From Roseimaritima multifibrata (GTDB taxonomy: Bacteria; Planctomycetota; Planctomycetia; Pirellulales; Pirellulaceae): a stretch of 64,000 bases of DNA. The position numbers and the translations under genes were made by a program. The stretch covers positions 1,054,001 through 1,118,000 of the forward strand of contig NZ_CP036262.1 in NCBI RefSeq assembly GCF_007741495.1, written 5' to 3'. The notes beneath the pieces are model-generated. The model was given only the letters and a program-made list of their open reading frames with translations, ran no database searches and was not told the origin of the DNA. Shown in pieces: positions 36,544 to 44,752 of this stretch. The stretch's first letter is position 1; every line of letters begins with the position of its first letter.

Positions 36544-37229
36544 CTTAGCGGCAGGGCGCAAGCCCTCCGGCCCGTCCACGCAACTTCACAAAGGCCGGAC
36601 GGCTCGCGCCGTTCCGCTAAGAGTGGACGTCCGAATGCAAACTTCTTAGCGGCAGGGCGCAAGCCCTCCGGCCCGTCCGCGCAACTTCACAAAGGCCGGA
36701 CGGCTTGCGCCGTTCCGCTAAGAGTGGACGCCCGAATGCAAACTTCTTAGCGGCAGGGCGCAAGCCCTCCGGCCCGTCCGCGCAACCTCACAAAGGCCGG
36801 TCGGCTCGCGCCGATCCGCTAAGAGTGGACGTCCGAATGCAAACTTCTTAGCGGCAGGGCGCAAGCCCTCCGGCCCGTCCGCGCAACCTCACAAAGGCCG
36901 GACGGCTCGCGCCGTTCCGCTAAGAGTGGACGTCCGAATTCAAACTTCTTAGCGGCAGGGCGCAAGCCCTCCGGCCCGTCCGTGCATCCTCACAAAGGCC
37001 GGACGGCTCGCGCCGTTCCGCTAAGAGTGGACGTCCGAATGCAAACTTCTTAGCGGCAGGGCGCAAGCCCTCCGGCCCGTCCGCGCAACTTCACACAAGG
37101 CCGGTCGGCTCGCGCCGTTCCGCTAAGAAGGGACGTCCGAATGCAAACTTCTTAGCGGCAGGGCGCAAGCCCTCCGGCCCGTCCGCGCAACCTCACAAAG
37201 GCCGGATCGGCTTGCGCCGATCCGCTAAG
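36544..37229 (+). repeat. Palindromic tandem repeat array B (7 copies, 101-102 bp)
   Basis: Same unit and orientation as array A; copies start at 36544, 36645, 36746, 36847, 36948, 37049 and 37151. In the third copy and the last copy the right hairpin changes to TCGGC/GCCGA, with both sides altered, and in the last copy it extends to the stem GGATCGGC/GCCGATCC. This covariation suggests the structure matters. The array lies between the convergent ends of the GyrI-like gene and the deiodinase-like gene. The remaining sequence 37230-37311 shows nothing further. Confidence 0.93.
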
Positions 37230-37311
37230 AAAACCGCCAGCATATGCCAACGTAGATGGCATCGGTGGATCGCCGACGGTTCGAGTGCCAAAGGGCCGGG
37301 AAGTGTTTCCT

Positions 37312-38583
37312 CTATGGCCTCCGTCCACCCTGTGGTTGATTCTTGCGAAAGGGATTGTTGCCTGATCCTCCTGGGCCTCGCCGCCGGTTCATGCCTGGTC
37401 GTTCACCGTCGGAACCAGGTCGCATTCCTCCGCCTGGGGCACCTTGGCCTCGGTTGAAACTGTATGTGCGTGAGTTTCGATCCTCGGGGGTGAATGAGAT
37501 GGTGTATTTGTGGGTCATGGCCTCGCACATGCCTGGAGCGCAGGCGAAGTAATGCAGCGACAGGTTGATGTCGCTAAGCGGGGTGTTGCCATCGATGTTG
37601 ACCCAGAATTGTCGCGGCTGAGCATCGCTATCTCCTGGCCCCTTTTTCGCTACCGCCGTTGCTGGATCGGCTTGGATACCCGCGGGCAATTGCAGTTCGT
37701 ACTTCATCCCGGGTGTCAGGTTGTTCCAGTGAGCATCATGAATGGGGTCGGGATAGAAACCGAGGAATAATCGTCCTGTTCCCGTTTCCAAGAGGGCTGG
37801 TTCGGCTTCGGCTCGCAGTTTGACGTAGTACGTATCTGCTGGGTTTTCAGGCGTGGTTTTCAGGATTACCAAACCATCGGGTCGCTCGACCAAAATGTCG
37901 TTTGTGACATTCGTCGATCGGAATCGAGCCAGTTGTGGAAGCTGGAGATCACGAGCGGAGGTCGGGTTTTCGATGGGGCCTACCAGTTTTGACAACGCTT
38001 GTTGCAGGCCATCACCGTTCATTCTATCGGCGGCGTAGACGATTTCGGAATCGGGCGAGATAACGAAGACTGAATTGGAATTGGTTTTCATTGCGACACG
38101 AAACGAATCATCGATGGTGTCAGCGATCCAAGGGACATTTGTGCCTAGTTTCTTTTTCGCCTCGGTAACCTGCAGCAAGCGTTCGCTCATGTTCTGGGCT
38201 TGGACATAACCTTCACGTTCGGGATGGCGAAGGCTTTGAAAGACGTAAAAGAACTGGACGTCTTTGTCCGCATAGTCTTTTGCAATCGCTTCGACGTCCG
38301 CGTAGGCTCGCAAGAATTCAGGGCACGTCAGGCAGCCCGTTTTCAGGACCGTGTATTTCCCTTGGATGAGGTCCCGGACCTTAATCGGTTTGCCGTCCGC
38401 GGTGAACGCGTCGGTGTCGGGAAGAAGCCCATGGCTGACGACGATTGGTTGTCTTCCACCACCGCCCTGCCCTCGTTGCATTCCGCCGCGTCCTTGGCCG
38501 CCTGGGGGCTGTGCAAGCAAGGTCGCTCCGCTTGAACAGAGAAAGAGCGAAAAGCTAGCAGCAAGAAGAGAAAAGCGATTCAT
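37312..38583 (-). CDS. Secreted thioredoxin-fold protein resembling iodothyronine deiodinase
   Basis: 423 aa. Signal peptide (residues 1-24), then a Gly/Arg/Gln-rich stretch to ~45. The thioredoxin-fold segment VLKTGCLTCPEFLRAYADVE has Cys84 and Cys87; TCPEF aligns with TUPPF of deiodinases, where U is the catalytic selenocysteine, and QSLRHPEREGYVQ matches the EEAHPSDGW region. Cys87 thus takes the selenocysteine position. A C-terminal half (residues 200-375) of beta-type sequence and a Gly/Arg/Pro-rich tail (~380-423) follow. A redox role in the periplasm or outer compartment is likely; substrate unknown. No UGA-coded Sec is needed, since the codon there is TGC. Confidence 0.75.
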   Translation of the reverse strand: MNRFSLLAASFSLFLCSSGATLLAQPPGGQGRGGMQRGQGGGGRQPIVVSHGLLPDTDAFTADGKPIKVRDLIQGKYTVLKTGCLTCPEFLRAYADVEAIAKDYADKDVQFFYVFQSLRHPEREGYVQAQNMSERLLQVTEAKKKLGTNVPWIADTIDDSFRVAMKTNSNSVFVISPDSEIVYAADRMNGDGLQQALSKLVGPIENPTSARDLQLPQLARFRSTNVTNDILVERPDGLVILKTTPENPADTYYVKLRAEAEPALLETGTGRLFLGFYPDPIHDAHWNNLTPGMKYELQLPAGIQADPATAVAKKGPGDSDAQPRQFWVNIDGNTPLSDINLSLHYFACAPGMCEAMTHKYTISFTPEDRNSRTYSFNRGQGAPGGGMRPGSDGERPGMNRRRGPGGSGNNPFRKNQPQGGRRP

Positions 38584-38750
38584 CGTCGGTTCCTGATAAA
38601 TGACTTGGACGGGGCAATAGGAACTAAAACCCGGCTAGTCAGGAATATCTACCGACAAAATTCTTTTTTAGTGGCGCGGGCCGCCAGCCCGTCTCATTTC
38701 AACGCTTCATTTTCCACTCGTATCGTTTTCGTGCTGTAATTCTTTGGCGG

Positions 38751-39845
38751 TCACTCGCTGGCAGCCTGAGCTAATTGGTGCCCCAATTTGTCTTCCGGGT
38801 TTGGGGCGGGGTTTAGGAAGGCCTGTTGTGCGTCTTGGTAATCGAGGATGGCGACTCGCACATCGACCGGGAGGCTACGGATGCTGCGATCGACGTGCGG
38901 GTCGACTCGGCCTCGCAGGACTTGCCCCAGCCAATCGGCGGAAATCTGTGGCTCGGATTTATCCAGTACGTTGACGACGTGTCGAAACAGACTGGGGACC
39001 GATGACTTGCGCGACGGTGGCGTTTGGCTGGCCAATTTCCGTAGTCTTGATTCCGATTTAACCAATTCCATTGCCGCCCTGCGGACTGCCGGGTCGCAGT
39101 CCAAAAAGGTTGCAACGATGAAGCTCGCTTGGCCGACTCGAACGGTTTCTGAATCCAAGCCTGCAAACGTTGATTTTGTGGAATCGGCCGTGATCGATAC
39201 GTCCAGCAAACCGCCTCGCCAAGAAAGAGGCACCGACAACAGCAGTTCAAATTGTTTGTCTCCTTCCAGAACTTGTAGCGCGGTGGCTCGTAGTTTGAAG
39301 TAAACCCCTTTGCCTCGTCCTAGCGTTCCACTTGCCGCGACCACTTCAACCGGGGCGACTCGTTTGTACTTGACGCTTTCTGTTTCTTTTTTGCCCATGT
39401 CACCCAGCATGCTGCCGTCGGCGACCGATGGATAGCCTCCTTTAATGGACAGTCCCATGCTTTGGCTTTTCTCGTTCGACCGTGAAACTTCCATGCCGCC
39501 TTCGTAGGGGCTGGAAACTTCGGTCCGAGGTGCGTAGTCGGCGACGCTTGCCTGTGCATCCAGGCTGAAGACGCGGACCATGATTTGGTCAACACGCGGG
39601 GATCGCGGCGAATCGATCAGGGCTGAAATCCGCAGAGGGATTCGCACCAGTTGTTGACCCGGCAGCGGATTGGCCGTTTCGCAAGGGACCACGGAATCGG
39701 CCACAGCCAATGGCGGAAGGTCGAAACGGATGGTGGGATCGGCGGCCGTCAGCGCGGTTGTCAGCGTAAGGGCCGTCAACAGCGGCAAGCACCGCGAACG
39801 AATTCCAGAAGATAGCGACGATAATAAAATCGATGGCTGAGTCAT
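38751..39845 (-). CDS. Secreted protein of unknown function
   Basis: 364 aa. N-terminal signal-like region (LSSGIRSRCLPLLTALTLTTALTAA). The first part is beta-rich (IRFDLPPLAVADSVVP, QQLVRIPLRISALIDS); the middle holds a low-complexity Ser/Lys/Gly segment and VYFKLRATALQVLEGDKQFELLLSVPLSWRGG in two runs; the last 100 residues are helical (DCDPAVRRAAMELVKSESRL). I recognise no family or catalytic residues. AAAGGAAAACCG precedes the ATG. The 167-bp gap to the deiodinase-like gene holds a GGGCCGCCAGCCC hairpin and no gene. Confidence 0.65.
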   Translation of the reverse strand: MTQPSILLSSLSSGIRSRCLPLLTALTLTTALTAADPTIRFDLPPLAVADSVVPCETANPLPGQQLVRIPLRISALIDSPRSPRVDQIMVRVFSLDAQASVADYAPRTEVSSPYEGGMEVSRSNEKSQSMGLSIKGGYPSVADGSMLGDMGKKETESVKYKRVAPVEVVAASGTLGRGKGVYFKLRATALQVLEGDKQFELLLSVPLSWRGGLLDVSITADSTKSTFAGLDSETVRVGQASFIVATFLDCDPAVRRAAMELVKSESRLRKLASQTPPSRKSSVPSLFRHVVNVLDKSEPQISADWLGQVLRGRVDPHVDRSIRSLPVDVRVAILDYQDAQQAFLNPAPNPEDKLGHQLAQAASE

Positions 39846-40014
39846 CGGTTTTCCTTTCCTTTAGATGGACTTCCGTTTCAGGCCGCATCTTGCGACATCT
39901 TCGCTTCCATCCAGGAAGGAGCTTGATGTGACCAACATCAAGGCAAAGCCATCCTATGGGGTTTGCTCTCCAGGGCAAGTCATACCTGCTGGCGAGCCTT
40001 GCTTGTCGGTGGTT

Positions 40015-40596
40015 CTAGCTGTGCATTCTAGGTAGCGAACTGCCTGCGGAAATAATTTCGGCCTCTTGATGAGACAGTTCGTTTAGGCGGTCGCGGACCA
40101 GGTTACGGTCGGCGTATTTCTCTGCCAGTTGAACGTAGGTCGTGTGATGCCGAGCCTCACTTTCAAACAAACCGGCATAAAATACCGAGAGCTCAGGGTC
40201 CCGCTGAGAGACATGTTTCGCTAGCAAGGAGAACCGTTCACAGCTTCTCGCTTCGATCAAGCTGGCAACCAACAACCGATCAAGAATACGTTCGGGTTCT
40301 CGTTTGCGGATGCACTCGTTTAAGCTTTTCCCGTAGGGTCCGGGAGTGAGTCGGTGGAATTCGATTTGACGGGCATCGAGGATTTCTAGGACCATTTCAA
40401 AATGCTCCAGTTCCTCTTCGATAATCCGTTTCATTTCGCGGCAGAGGTCGCGGTCTTCGGTGTAGGCGTTGATCAAAGCCATCGCCGTGGAAGCCGCTTT
40501 CCGTTCGCAGTAGGCATGGTCGATCAAAATTTGATCAAGGTCCTCATCGACTTGTTTTAACCAAGCGTCGTGGCATATCGGTTGCAGGTGAAGCAT
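40015..40596 (-). CDS. miaE: tRNA hydroxylase MiaE
   Basis: 193 aa from ATG 40596. A ferritin-like di-iron four-helix protein: ERKAASTAMALINAY, EEELEHFEMVLEIL (E-x2-H), EARSCERFSLLAKHV and FESEARHHTTYVQLAEKYA (E-x2-H) supply the iron ligands. MiaE hydroxylates the isopentenyl group of ms2i6A at position 37 of tRNAs reading U. It starts 5 nt after the eboE stop, so the two are cotranscribed. A longer frame upstream (to 40722) overlaps eboE and is rejected. Confidence 0.92.
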   Translation of the reverse strand: MLHLQPICHDAWLKQVDEDLDQILIDHAYCERKAASTAMALINAYTEDRDLCREMKRIIEEELEHFEMVLEILDARQIEFHRLTPGPYGKSLNECIRKREPERILDRLLVASLIEARSCERFSLLAKHVSQRDPELSVFYAGLFESEARHHTTYVQLAEKYADRNLVRDRLNELSHQEAEIISAGSSLPRMHS

Positions 40597-40601
40597 GTCG
40601 G

Positions 40602-41789
40602 TTATTCTCCCAGCAGGCTTGGAAGGCCCTGCCGTGTTAGCACTTGGTTTAGCCAGGAAAGTTCCGAGGCGATATCTTTTGCTAGGCCGTGTCGACGCAT
40701 TGATTCGGGGAGGACCGTCCATGCGTACGTTTCCACTTCAAGGTCTCCGAGGAATTCAGGAGCGTCGCTGCGTTGGAGGCATTGCAGGCAGTATTCGATT
40801 TGATCGCGAGTCGTTCCCAGGTTGCCAAATTTTTCTAAGAAGATGGGGACATGAAAGTGGATTCGCCAGGCGTCGTCGTTCAGGTCTGTGCTTTCCTGTT
40901 GGATCAATTCTGGCAAGTCTTCGATTAACCGGAAGCGTCCGTCGTCGCTTCGGCATCCCGTCTGGTGCAAGTAGCGGTCTTCGGCAAATTCTGCCAATTG
41001 GGCGAAAGCTTCCGCTCTTCGTCCTTTGGACATGATGGACCAGTCCACTTCAATTGCGTTGCTGACTTGGACTTTGCCGATCGTCACTCCTGCGGCGGAG
41101 TAGGCGGCCAGGGCATCGGCTTGGTCTTCAAACATTACTGCGGAATGACAGACGTCGTGGCAGACGGTCAGGTAGCGGCGATGCCAAGCTTCGCTGAGTT
41201 GCGAATCGAAAAACTGAGTGACGTCTTTGGCGGAATCAAGGATGCAGCCCGGTTCGGGTTCGATGGCGACAACAATACGCTGTCCGCTCCGGTCTTCTAG
41301 TTCTCGCAGGTGGCTGGCAACGGTCCTGAAGTTTTCGCCAGCACGAGCGATCGCTGTTGCATCGGCCGTCGGTGAGGGCCAGCCGATCGGAAGCGTACTG
41401 ATCGAACCGCCACGTCCGTCTGGCAGCAAGCGAGCTAAGATGTCCGCCAAGCGGATCGTGTAGTCGCGTCGTTCATCCGTCCACCACGCCGGTTCGTAGA
41501 CTTGGTGTTTGACGATTTCCTGGTGGAAATTGTCGTAGGGGAAACCGTTGATGGTGTAGGGCTGTAAGTTTCGTTCTTGCAGCCATAACGAAAACGCTTC
41601 GGCGGCTCCCTCTTCGCATAATTCTTCTGCCGCTTTGGCGGGCAGCCATAGCCCGACGGCAAGTCGTTCTTTGCGTAAATCTTGACGGACCGAAACCGCA
41701 TAGGTTTCAAGATTTGTCCGGATCGAATCCATGTCTGTCCCGGCATGCACATTCGTGCAATATCCAAGGGCCCAATGGGGAGTACTCAC
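40602..41789 (-). CDS. eboE: EboE-like TIM-barrel metabolite protein
   Basis: 395 aa from GTG 41789, with AGGTGA just upstream; a GTG at 41798 adds three residues. N-terminus STPHWALGYCTNVHAGTD is the EboE signature. A TIM barrel of the sugar-isomerase type follows (GLWLPAKAAEELCEE, INGFPYDNFHQEIVKHQVYEP, VVAIEPEPGCILDSAKDVTQFF, VCHDVCHSAVMFED, HFHVPIFLEKFGNLGTT, with possible metal ligands Glu, Asp/His, His and Glu). Ebo proteins are linked to prenylated precursor export in other bacteria. Here only EboE is present, next to miaE, without the other ebo genes, so an isolated function is likely (inference). Confidence 0.8.
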   Translation of the reverse strand: MSTPHWALGYCTNVHAGTDMDSIRTNLETYAVSVRQDLRKERLAVGLWLPAKAAEELCEEGAAEAFSLWLQERNLQPYTINGFPYDNFHQEIVKHQVYEPAWWTDERRDYTIRLADILARLLPDGRGGSISTLPIGWPSPTADATAIARAGENFRTVASHLRELEDRSGQRIVVAIEPEPGCILDSAKDVTQFFDSQLSEAWHRRYLTVCHDVCHSAVMFEDQADALAAYSAAGVTIGKVQVSNAIEVDWSIMSKGRRAEAFAQLAEFAEDRYLHQTGCRSDDGRFRLIEDLPELIQQESTDLNDDAWRIHFHVPIFLEKFGNLGTTRDQIEYCLQCLQRSDAPEFLGDLEVETYAWTVLPESMRRHGLAKDIASELSWLNQVLTRQGLPSLLGE

Positions 41790-41994
41790 GCAAGTCACCT
41801 GTGTGTGTCTTATAAAATAGGCTCACCAACGGCAAGCTTCCTAGCGATTTAACCGTACCAGGATAACTCTAATCAGGGCGTCTTGGGCAACCGGGGTAGC
41901 CGGCAAAAAAAGTGGTGTTCAAGGAACAGGGAACCCGAAGCGAAACAGGCTGTCGTTTTAATCGAAGACAGAGAACGATTGTAGCCTTCCGCTC

Positions 41995-42109
41995 GGGACG
42001 TGCGATTCATAAGTTGCGAATAAGTCTCAGGGAGCGGGTTGGGATTTGGGTCTCTTGCCACACCACTGCAATCCTCTAGCAAACCGCCAACCTATAAATC
42101 GCACGTCCC
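41995..42109 (+). repeat. Small element with 13-bp terminal inverted repeats, family C copy 1
   Basis: 115 bp bounded by GGGACGTGCGATT and its perfect complement AATCGCACGTCCC. The inside (GCGGGTTGGGAT, CCACTGCAATCCTCTAGC, AAACCGCCAACC) matches copy 2. No open frame. The 41799-42633 gap also holds the family E, C2 and D elements listed separately, and no gene. Confidence 0.75.
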
Positions 42110-42121
42110 TCAGGAAACTCT

Positions 42122-42232
42122 CTTTCGCGTATTTCGTGTATTTCGCGGTTGTAAAAATCAGCAGACGCGGCTCCCAGCCACAACGAAAATTGGGAAATAT
42201 TTCAACCGCGAAAAATGCAAAAAACGCGAAAG
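42122..42232. repeat. Inverted-repeat element, family E
   Basis: 30-bp imperfect inverted arms (CTTTCGCGTATTTCG... at 42122-42151 and its near complement at 42203-42232, ending ACGCGAAAG) around a ~51-bp centre. It sits between the two family C copies. Confidence 0.6.
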
Positions 42233-42266
42233 AAGAAGGCGGTTCAAAAAATGATTACATTCCTTG

Positions 42267-42447
42267 GGGACGTGCGATTCATAAGTTGCGAATAAGTCTC
42301 AGGGAGCCAAGCCCCTAAGCCGTTGCGTGAGCGAGGGACGGAAAGAACATGCCGCTATCCCTCGCTTACGCAGCGGGTTGGGATTTTGGTCTCTTGCCAC
42401 ATCACTGCAATCCTCTAGCAAACCGCCAACCTATAAATCGCACGTCC
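42267..42447 (+). repeat. Small element with terminal inverted repeats, family C copy 2
   Basis: 181 bp with the same ends as copy 1, plus an inner ~67-bp segment that is itself palindromic (GCGTGAGCGAGGGAC ... TCCCTCGCTTACGC) and missing from copy 1. Flanking sequence AAACCGCCAACC is shared. Resembles a non-coding mobile element with nested parts. Confidence 0.72.
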
Positions 42448-42450
42448 TTC

Positions 42451-42513
42451 GCGAAAATAGCATTGAAGGTCGTTCTTTCGCTCGGGGCGTGAAATTGATT
42501 TGTGGCGGTTTGC
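42451..42513 (+). repeat. Dispersed repeat, family D, copy 2
   Basis: GCGAAAATAGC, CGTTCTT, GTGAAATTG and GTGGCGGTTT occur in the same order as in copy 1 (21961-22024). It follows family C copy 2 directly. Only non-coding sequence is seen between it and the next gene start at 42634. Confidence 0.6.
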
Positions 42514-42633
42514 CGTTCTGGCCCCGCTCTGGCGAGCGTCGCTGCATGAGTGCCGTTGCTAGGCGGTTGGTTCCTGCTGCGGGTATCCGTTGTCCGCTAG
42601 CCTCTTGCGGCGGTCCGCTCTACGATTCGTGTC

Positions 42634-43392
42634 ATGCTGCCTTGGGAAACGCTTTTACCGTTACTGTTGATCCTCTCGCTTGGAATTTTTGTTCAGGCGT
42701 CTGCCGGGTTTGCCGCTGGACTGGTTTCGGTGCCGCTGTTGTTGTGGGGGGGCTATCAGCTTCCGGAAGCTCAAACGGCTTTGCTGGTGGCGACTTTGCC
42801 TCAAAACTTGGCGGGGGTGTGGTCTTTCCGCAGCTATGTCACCGTGCGAGAAATCCGCTTTCCAGCGTTGCTTCGTGTCGCCACGTTGCCGCTGGGGGCG
42901 TGGCTATTGGTCGCGTTGGATAATTTGCCGCGTGAACAGATCAGCCAGTTTGTCGGCGGAGTGGTGTTGTTGGTGACATTGACGATCATCGTTGCACGTC
43001 CGAAGCCAAGAGAATCGCTGCCGATTGCTTGGTCCTGGCTGGCTTTCACTTCCTCGGGGTTCCTGCAAGGGTTGGTCGGGATGGGGGGGCCAATGATGGT
43101 GCTTTGGGTACAGGCTCACGACTGGGGGACCAGGCGTACGCGAGCGTTTTTATTCTCGATGTATCTGGTTAGTATCGTGCCCGCGCTCTTCGTGTTGTGG
43201 CTGTTGTTTGGGTCTCGGATCGTGGAAACCGCGATGGCGACTTTGATCTTTATCCCCTGGTTATTGGTGGTGACATGGGGGGGGCTGCGGGTTGGAACTT
43301 GGCTGGGTAGAGCTCGTTTACGGATTGTCACGTTTGGTCTGCTGCTGGTTATCGGTTTGCTTAGTTTGGCAAAACCTTGGCTGCCGTTTTAG
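42634..43392 (+). CDS. TauE/SafE family membrane transporter
   Basis: 252 aa, about eight membrane spans. The N-terminus ILSLGIFVQASAGFAAGLVS is the first TauE/SafE repeat and GFLQGLVGMGGPMMVLWV the second; the internal duplication with GxxQxxxGxGxP-like motifs is typical. Related proteins export sulfite, taurine degradation products or other organic anions. Substrate cannot be told. The gene is 90 bp upstream of the alcohol dehydrogenase and is likely cotranscribed with it. The ribosome site is weak, and no alternative start nearby is better. Confidence 0.86.
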   Translation: MLPWETLLPLLLILSLGIFVQASAGFAAGLVSVPLLLWGGYQLPEAQTALLVATLPQNLAGVWSFRSYVTVREIRFPALLRVATLPLGAWLLVALDNLPREQISQFVGGVVLLVTLTIIVARPKPRESLPIAWSWLAFTSSGFLQGLVGMGGPMMVLWVQAHDWGTRRTRAFLFSMYLVSIVPALFVLWLLFGSRIVETAMATLIFIPWLLVVTWGGLRVGTWLGRARLRIVTFGLLLVIGLLSLAKPWLPF

Positions 43393-43481
43393 CAGGTGGC
43401 TCGAAGTTCGTTTCGGAACCTGCTACAACCATAGCTCGACCCCTGCCTTCAGAATCCTCACCTTTTGACGACCGTCAGTTG

Positions 43482-44624
43482 ATGCATCCCTTCGACTTTC
43501 AACTTCGTCCCCGCATCGTTTTTGGTGCCGGCGCGATTCAGCAGCTTGGTGATTTAGCTCGCGCGAGCGGCGGCCGACGTGCCCTGATCGTTTCCGACCG
43601 AGGCGTTGTCTCGGCGGGCCATTACGATAAAGGAAAGCAGGCTCTAGAAGCCGCTGGATTAGAAACCTTTTCGTTTCATGATTTTGGCGAAAATCCGACG
43701 ACGGACATGGTCCAAGCCGGCGTTGATTTTGCTCGCCAAGTCCAGCCCGATATTCTGATTGGTCTGGGGGGCGGAAGCAGCATGGATTGTTGCAAAGGAA
43801 TTAACTTTGTTTATTCCTGTGGCGGCACGATGCATGACTATCGGGGTGTCGGAAAAGCGACCGCGGACATGGTCCCCATGATCGCGGTTCCGACGACCGC
43901 CGGAACCGGCAGCGAAGCGCAATCGTTTGCGTTGATCAGTGATGCCCAGACACACGTAAAAATGGCCTGCGGAGATCCACGAGCGGCCTGCCGGGTCGCA
44001 CTGCTGGATCCCGAATTGACTCTGACTCAGCCGGCGGCAGTCACCGCTCTGACCGGTATCGATGCGATTTCACACGCGGTGGAAACATACGTCACCAAGC
44101 CCCGCAACGCGATGTCGTTGACGTTCAGCCGCAGAGCCTTCGGGTTGCTGGCCAATGGATTTCCGAAAGTCCTTGCCGATCCGAATGACCTTGAAGCTCG
44201 CTCGCAAATGCAGGTTGGATCTTGTCTTGCAGGGTTGGCGATCGAAACATCGATGTTGGGGGCCGCTCACGCCGTCGCAAATCCATTGACCGCACGATTC
44301 GACATCGTCCATGGGCAAGCGGTCGGCGTTATGTTGCCGCACGTGGTCCGTATGAATGGCTCGCGATACGAAGACTGGTATGCGGAACTGCTCGCAGAAG
44401 TCCAGCCGGTCCGTAACTTGGAAAATGCCGCCGGCCAATTGGCGGATCTATTGACCGGTTTTTTAGACATGGCCGGGTTGAAACAGAATCTTTCTCAGTT
44501 AGCCGTAAACGCAACCGCGATCGACGAACTCTCGCAAGCTGCAGCCGAGCAATGGACAGGGACGTTTAATCCTATCCCGCTCGATCGAGACCGAATTACC
44601 GGTCTTTATCAATCGGCAATGTAG
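43482..44624 (+). CDS. Iron-containing alcohol dehydrogenase (group III)
   Basis: 380 aa from ATG 43482. Motifs: VFGAGAIQQL, GLGGGSSMDCCKGINF (NAD-binding GGGSxxD), AVPTTAGTGSE, TGIDAISHAVETYVT and GAAHAVANPLTARFDIVHGQAVGVMLPHVV with the iron-binding His residues. The family oxidises or reduces primary alcohols, lactaldehyde or glycerol derivatives using NAD(P). The 35 residues upstream in the frame (to 43377) overlap the transporter stop and lack support. Substrate not determined. Confidence 0.9.
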   Translation: MHPFDFQLRPRIVFGAGAIQQLGDLARASGGRRALIVSDRGVVSAGHYDKGKQALEAAGLETFSFHDFGENPTTDMVQAGVDFARQVQPDILIGLGGGSSMDCCKGINFVYSCGGTMHDYRGVGKATADMVPMIAVPTTAGTGSEAQSFALISDAQTHVKMACGDPRAACRVALLDPELTLTQPAAVTALTGIDAISHAVETYVTKPRNAMSLTFSRRAFGLLANGFPKVLADPNDLEARSQMQVGSCLAGLAIETSMLGAAHAVANPLTARFDIVHGQAVGVMLPHVVRMNGSRYEDWYAELLAEVQPVRNLENAAGQLADLLTGFLDMAGLKQNLSQLAVNATAIDELSQAAAEQWTGTFNPIPLDRDRITGLYQSAM

Positions 44625-44666
44625 TGCTGCAGGAGCTCTGCTCCTGCGGCGTGGATGCATAAAAAA

Positions 44667-44703
44667 TGCCGGCACCGTTGGAGGATTCTCCAACCTGCCG
44701 GCA
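44667..44703 (-). terminator. Intrinsic terminator for the minus-strand small gene
   Basis: Outer stem TGCCGGCA twice, inner stem GTTGGAG/CTCCAAC with a GATT loop, then six T on the minus strand. A second hairpin (CAGGAGC/GCTCCTG) lies at 44629-44649 for the plus-strand dehydrogenase. Confidence 0.8.
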
Positions 44704-44752
44704 CTTATGGCATGCCTCGCTTAGCCGACTGTCCGTCGGCTAAGTCGACCCA

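Noticed and set aside
31886-37229. 101-bp arrays considered as CRISPR or integron attC arrays
   Set aside because: Units are nearly identical along their full length with no variable spacers, no cas or integrase genes are in the window, and attC R-box motifs or cassette genes are absent.
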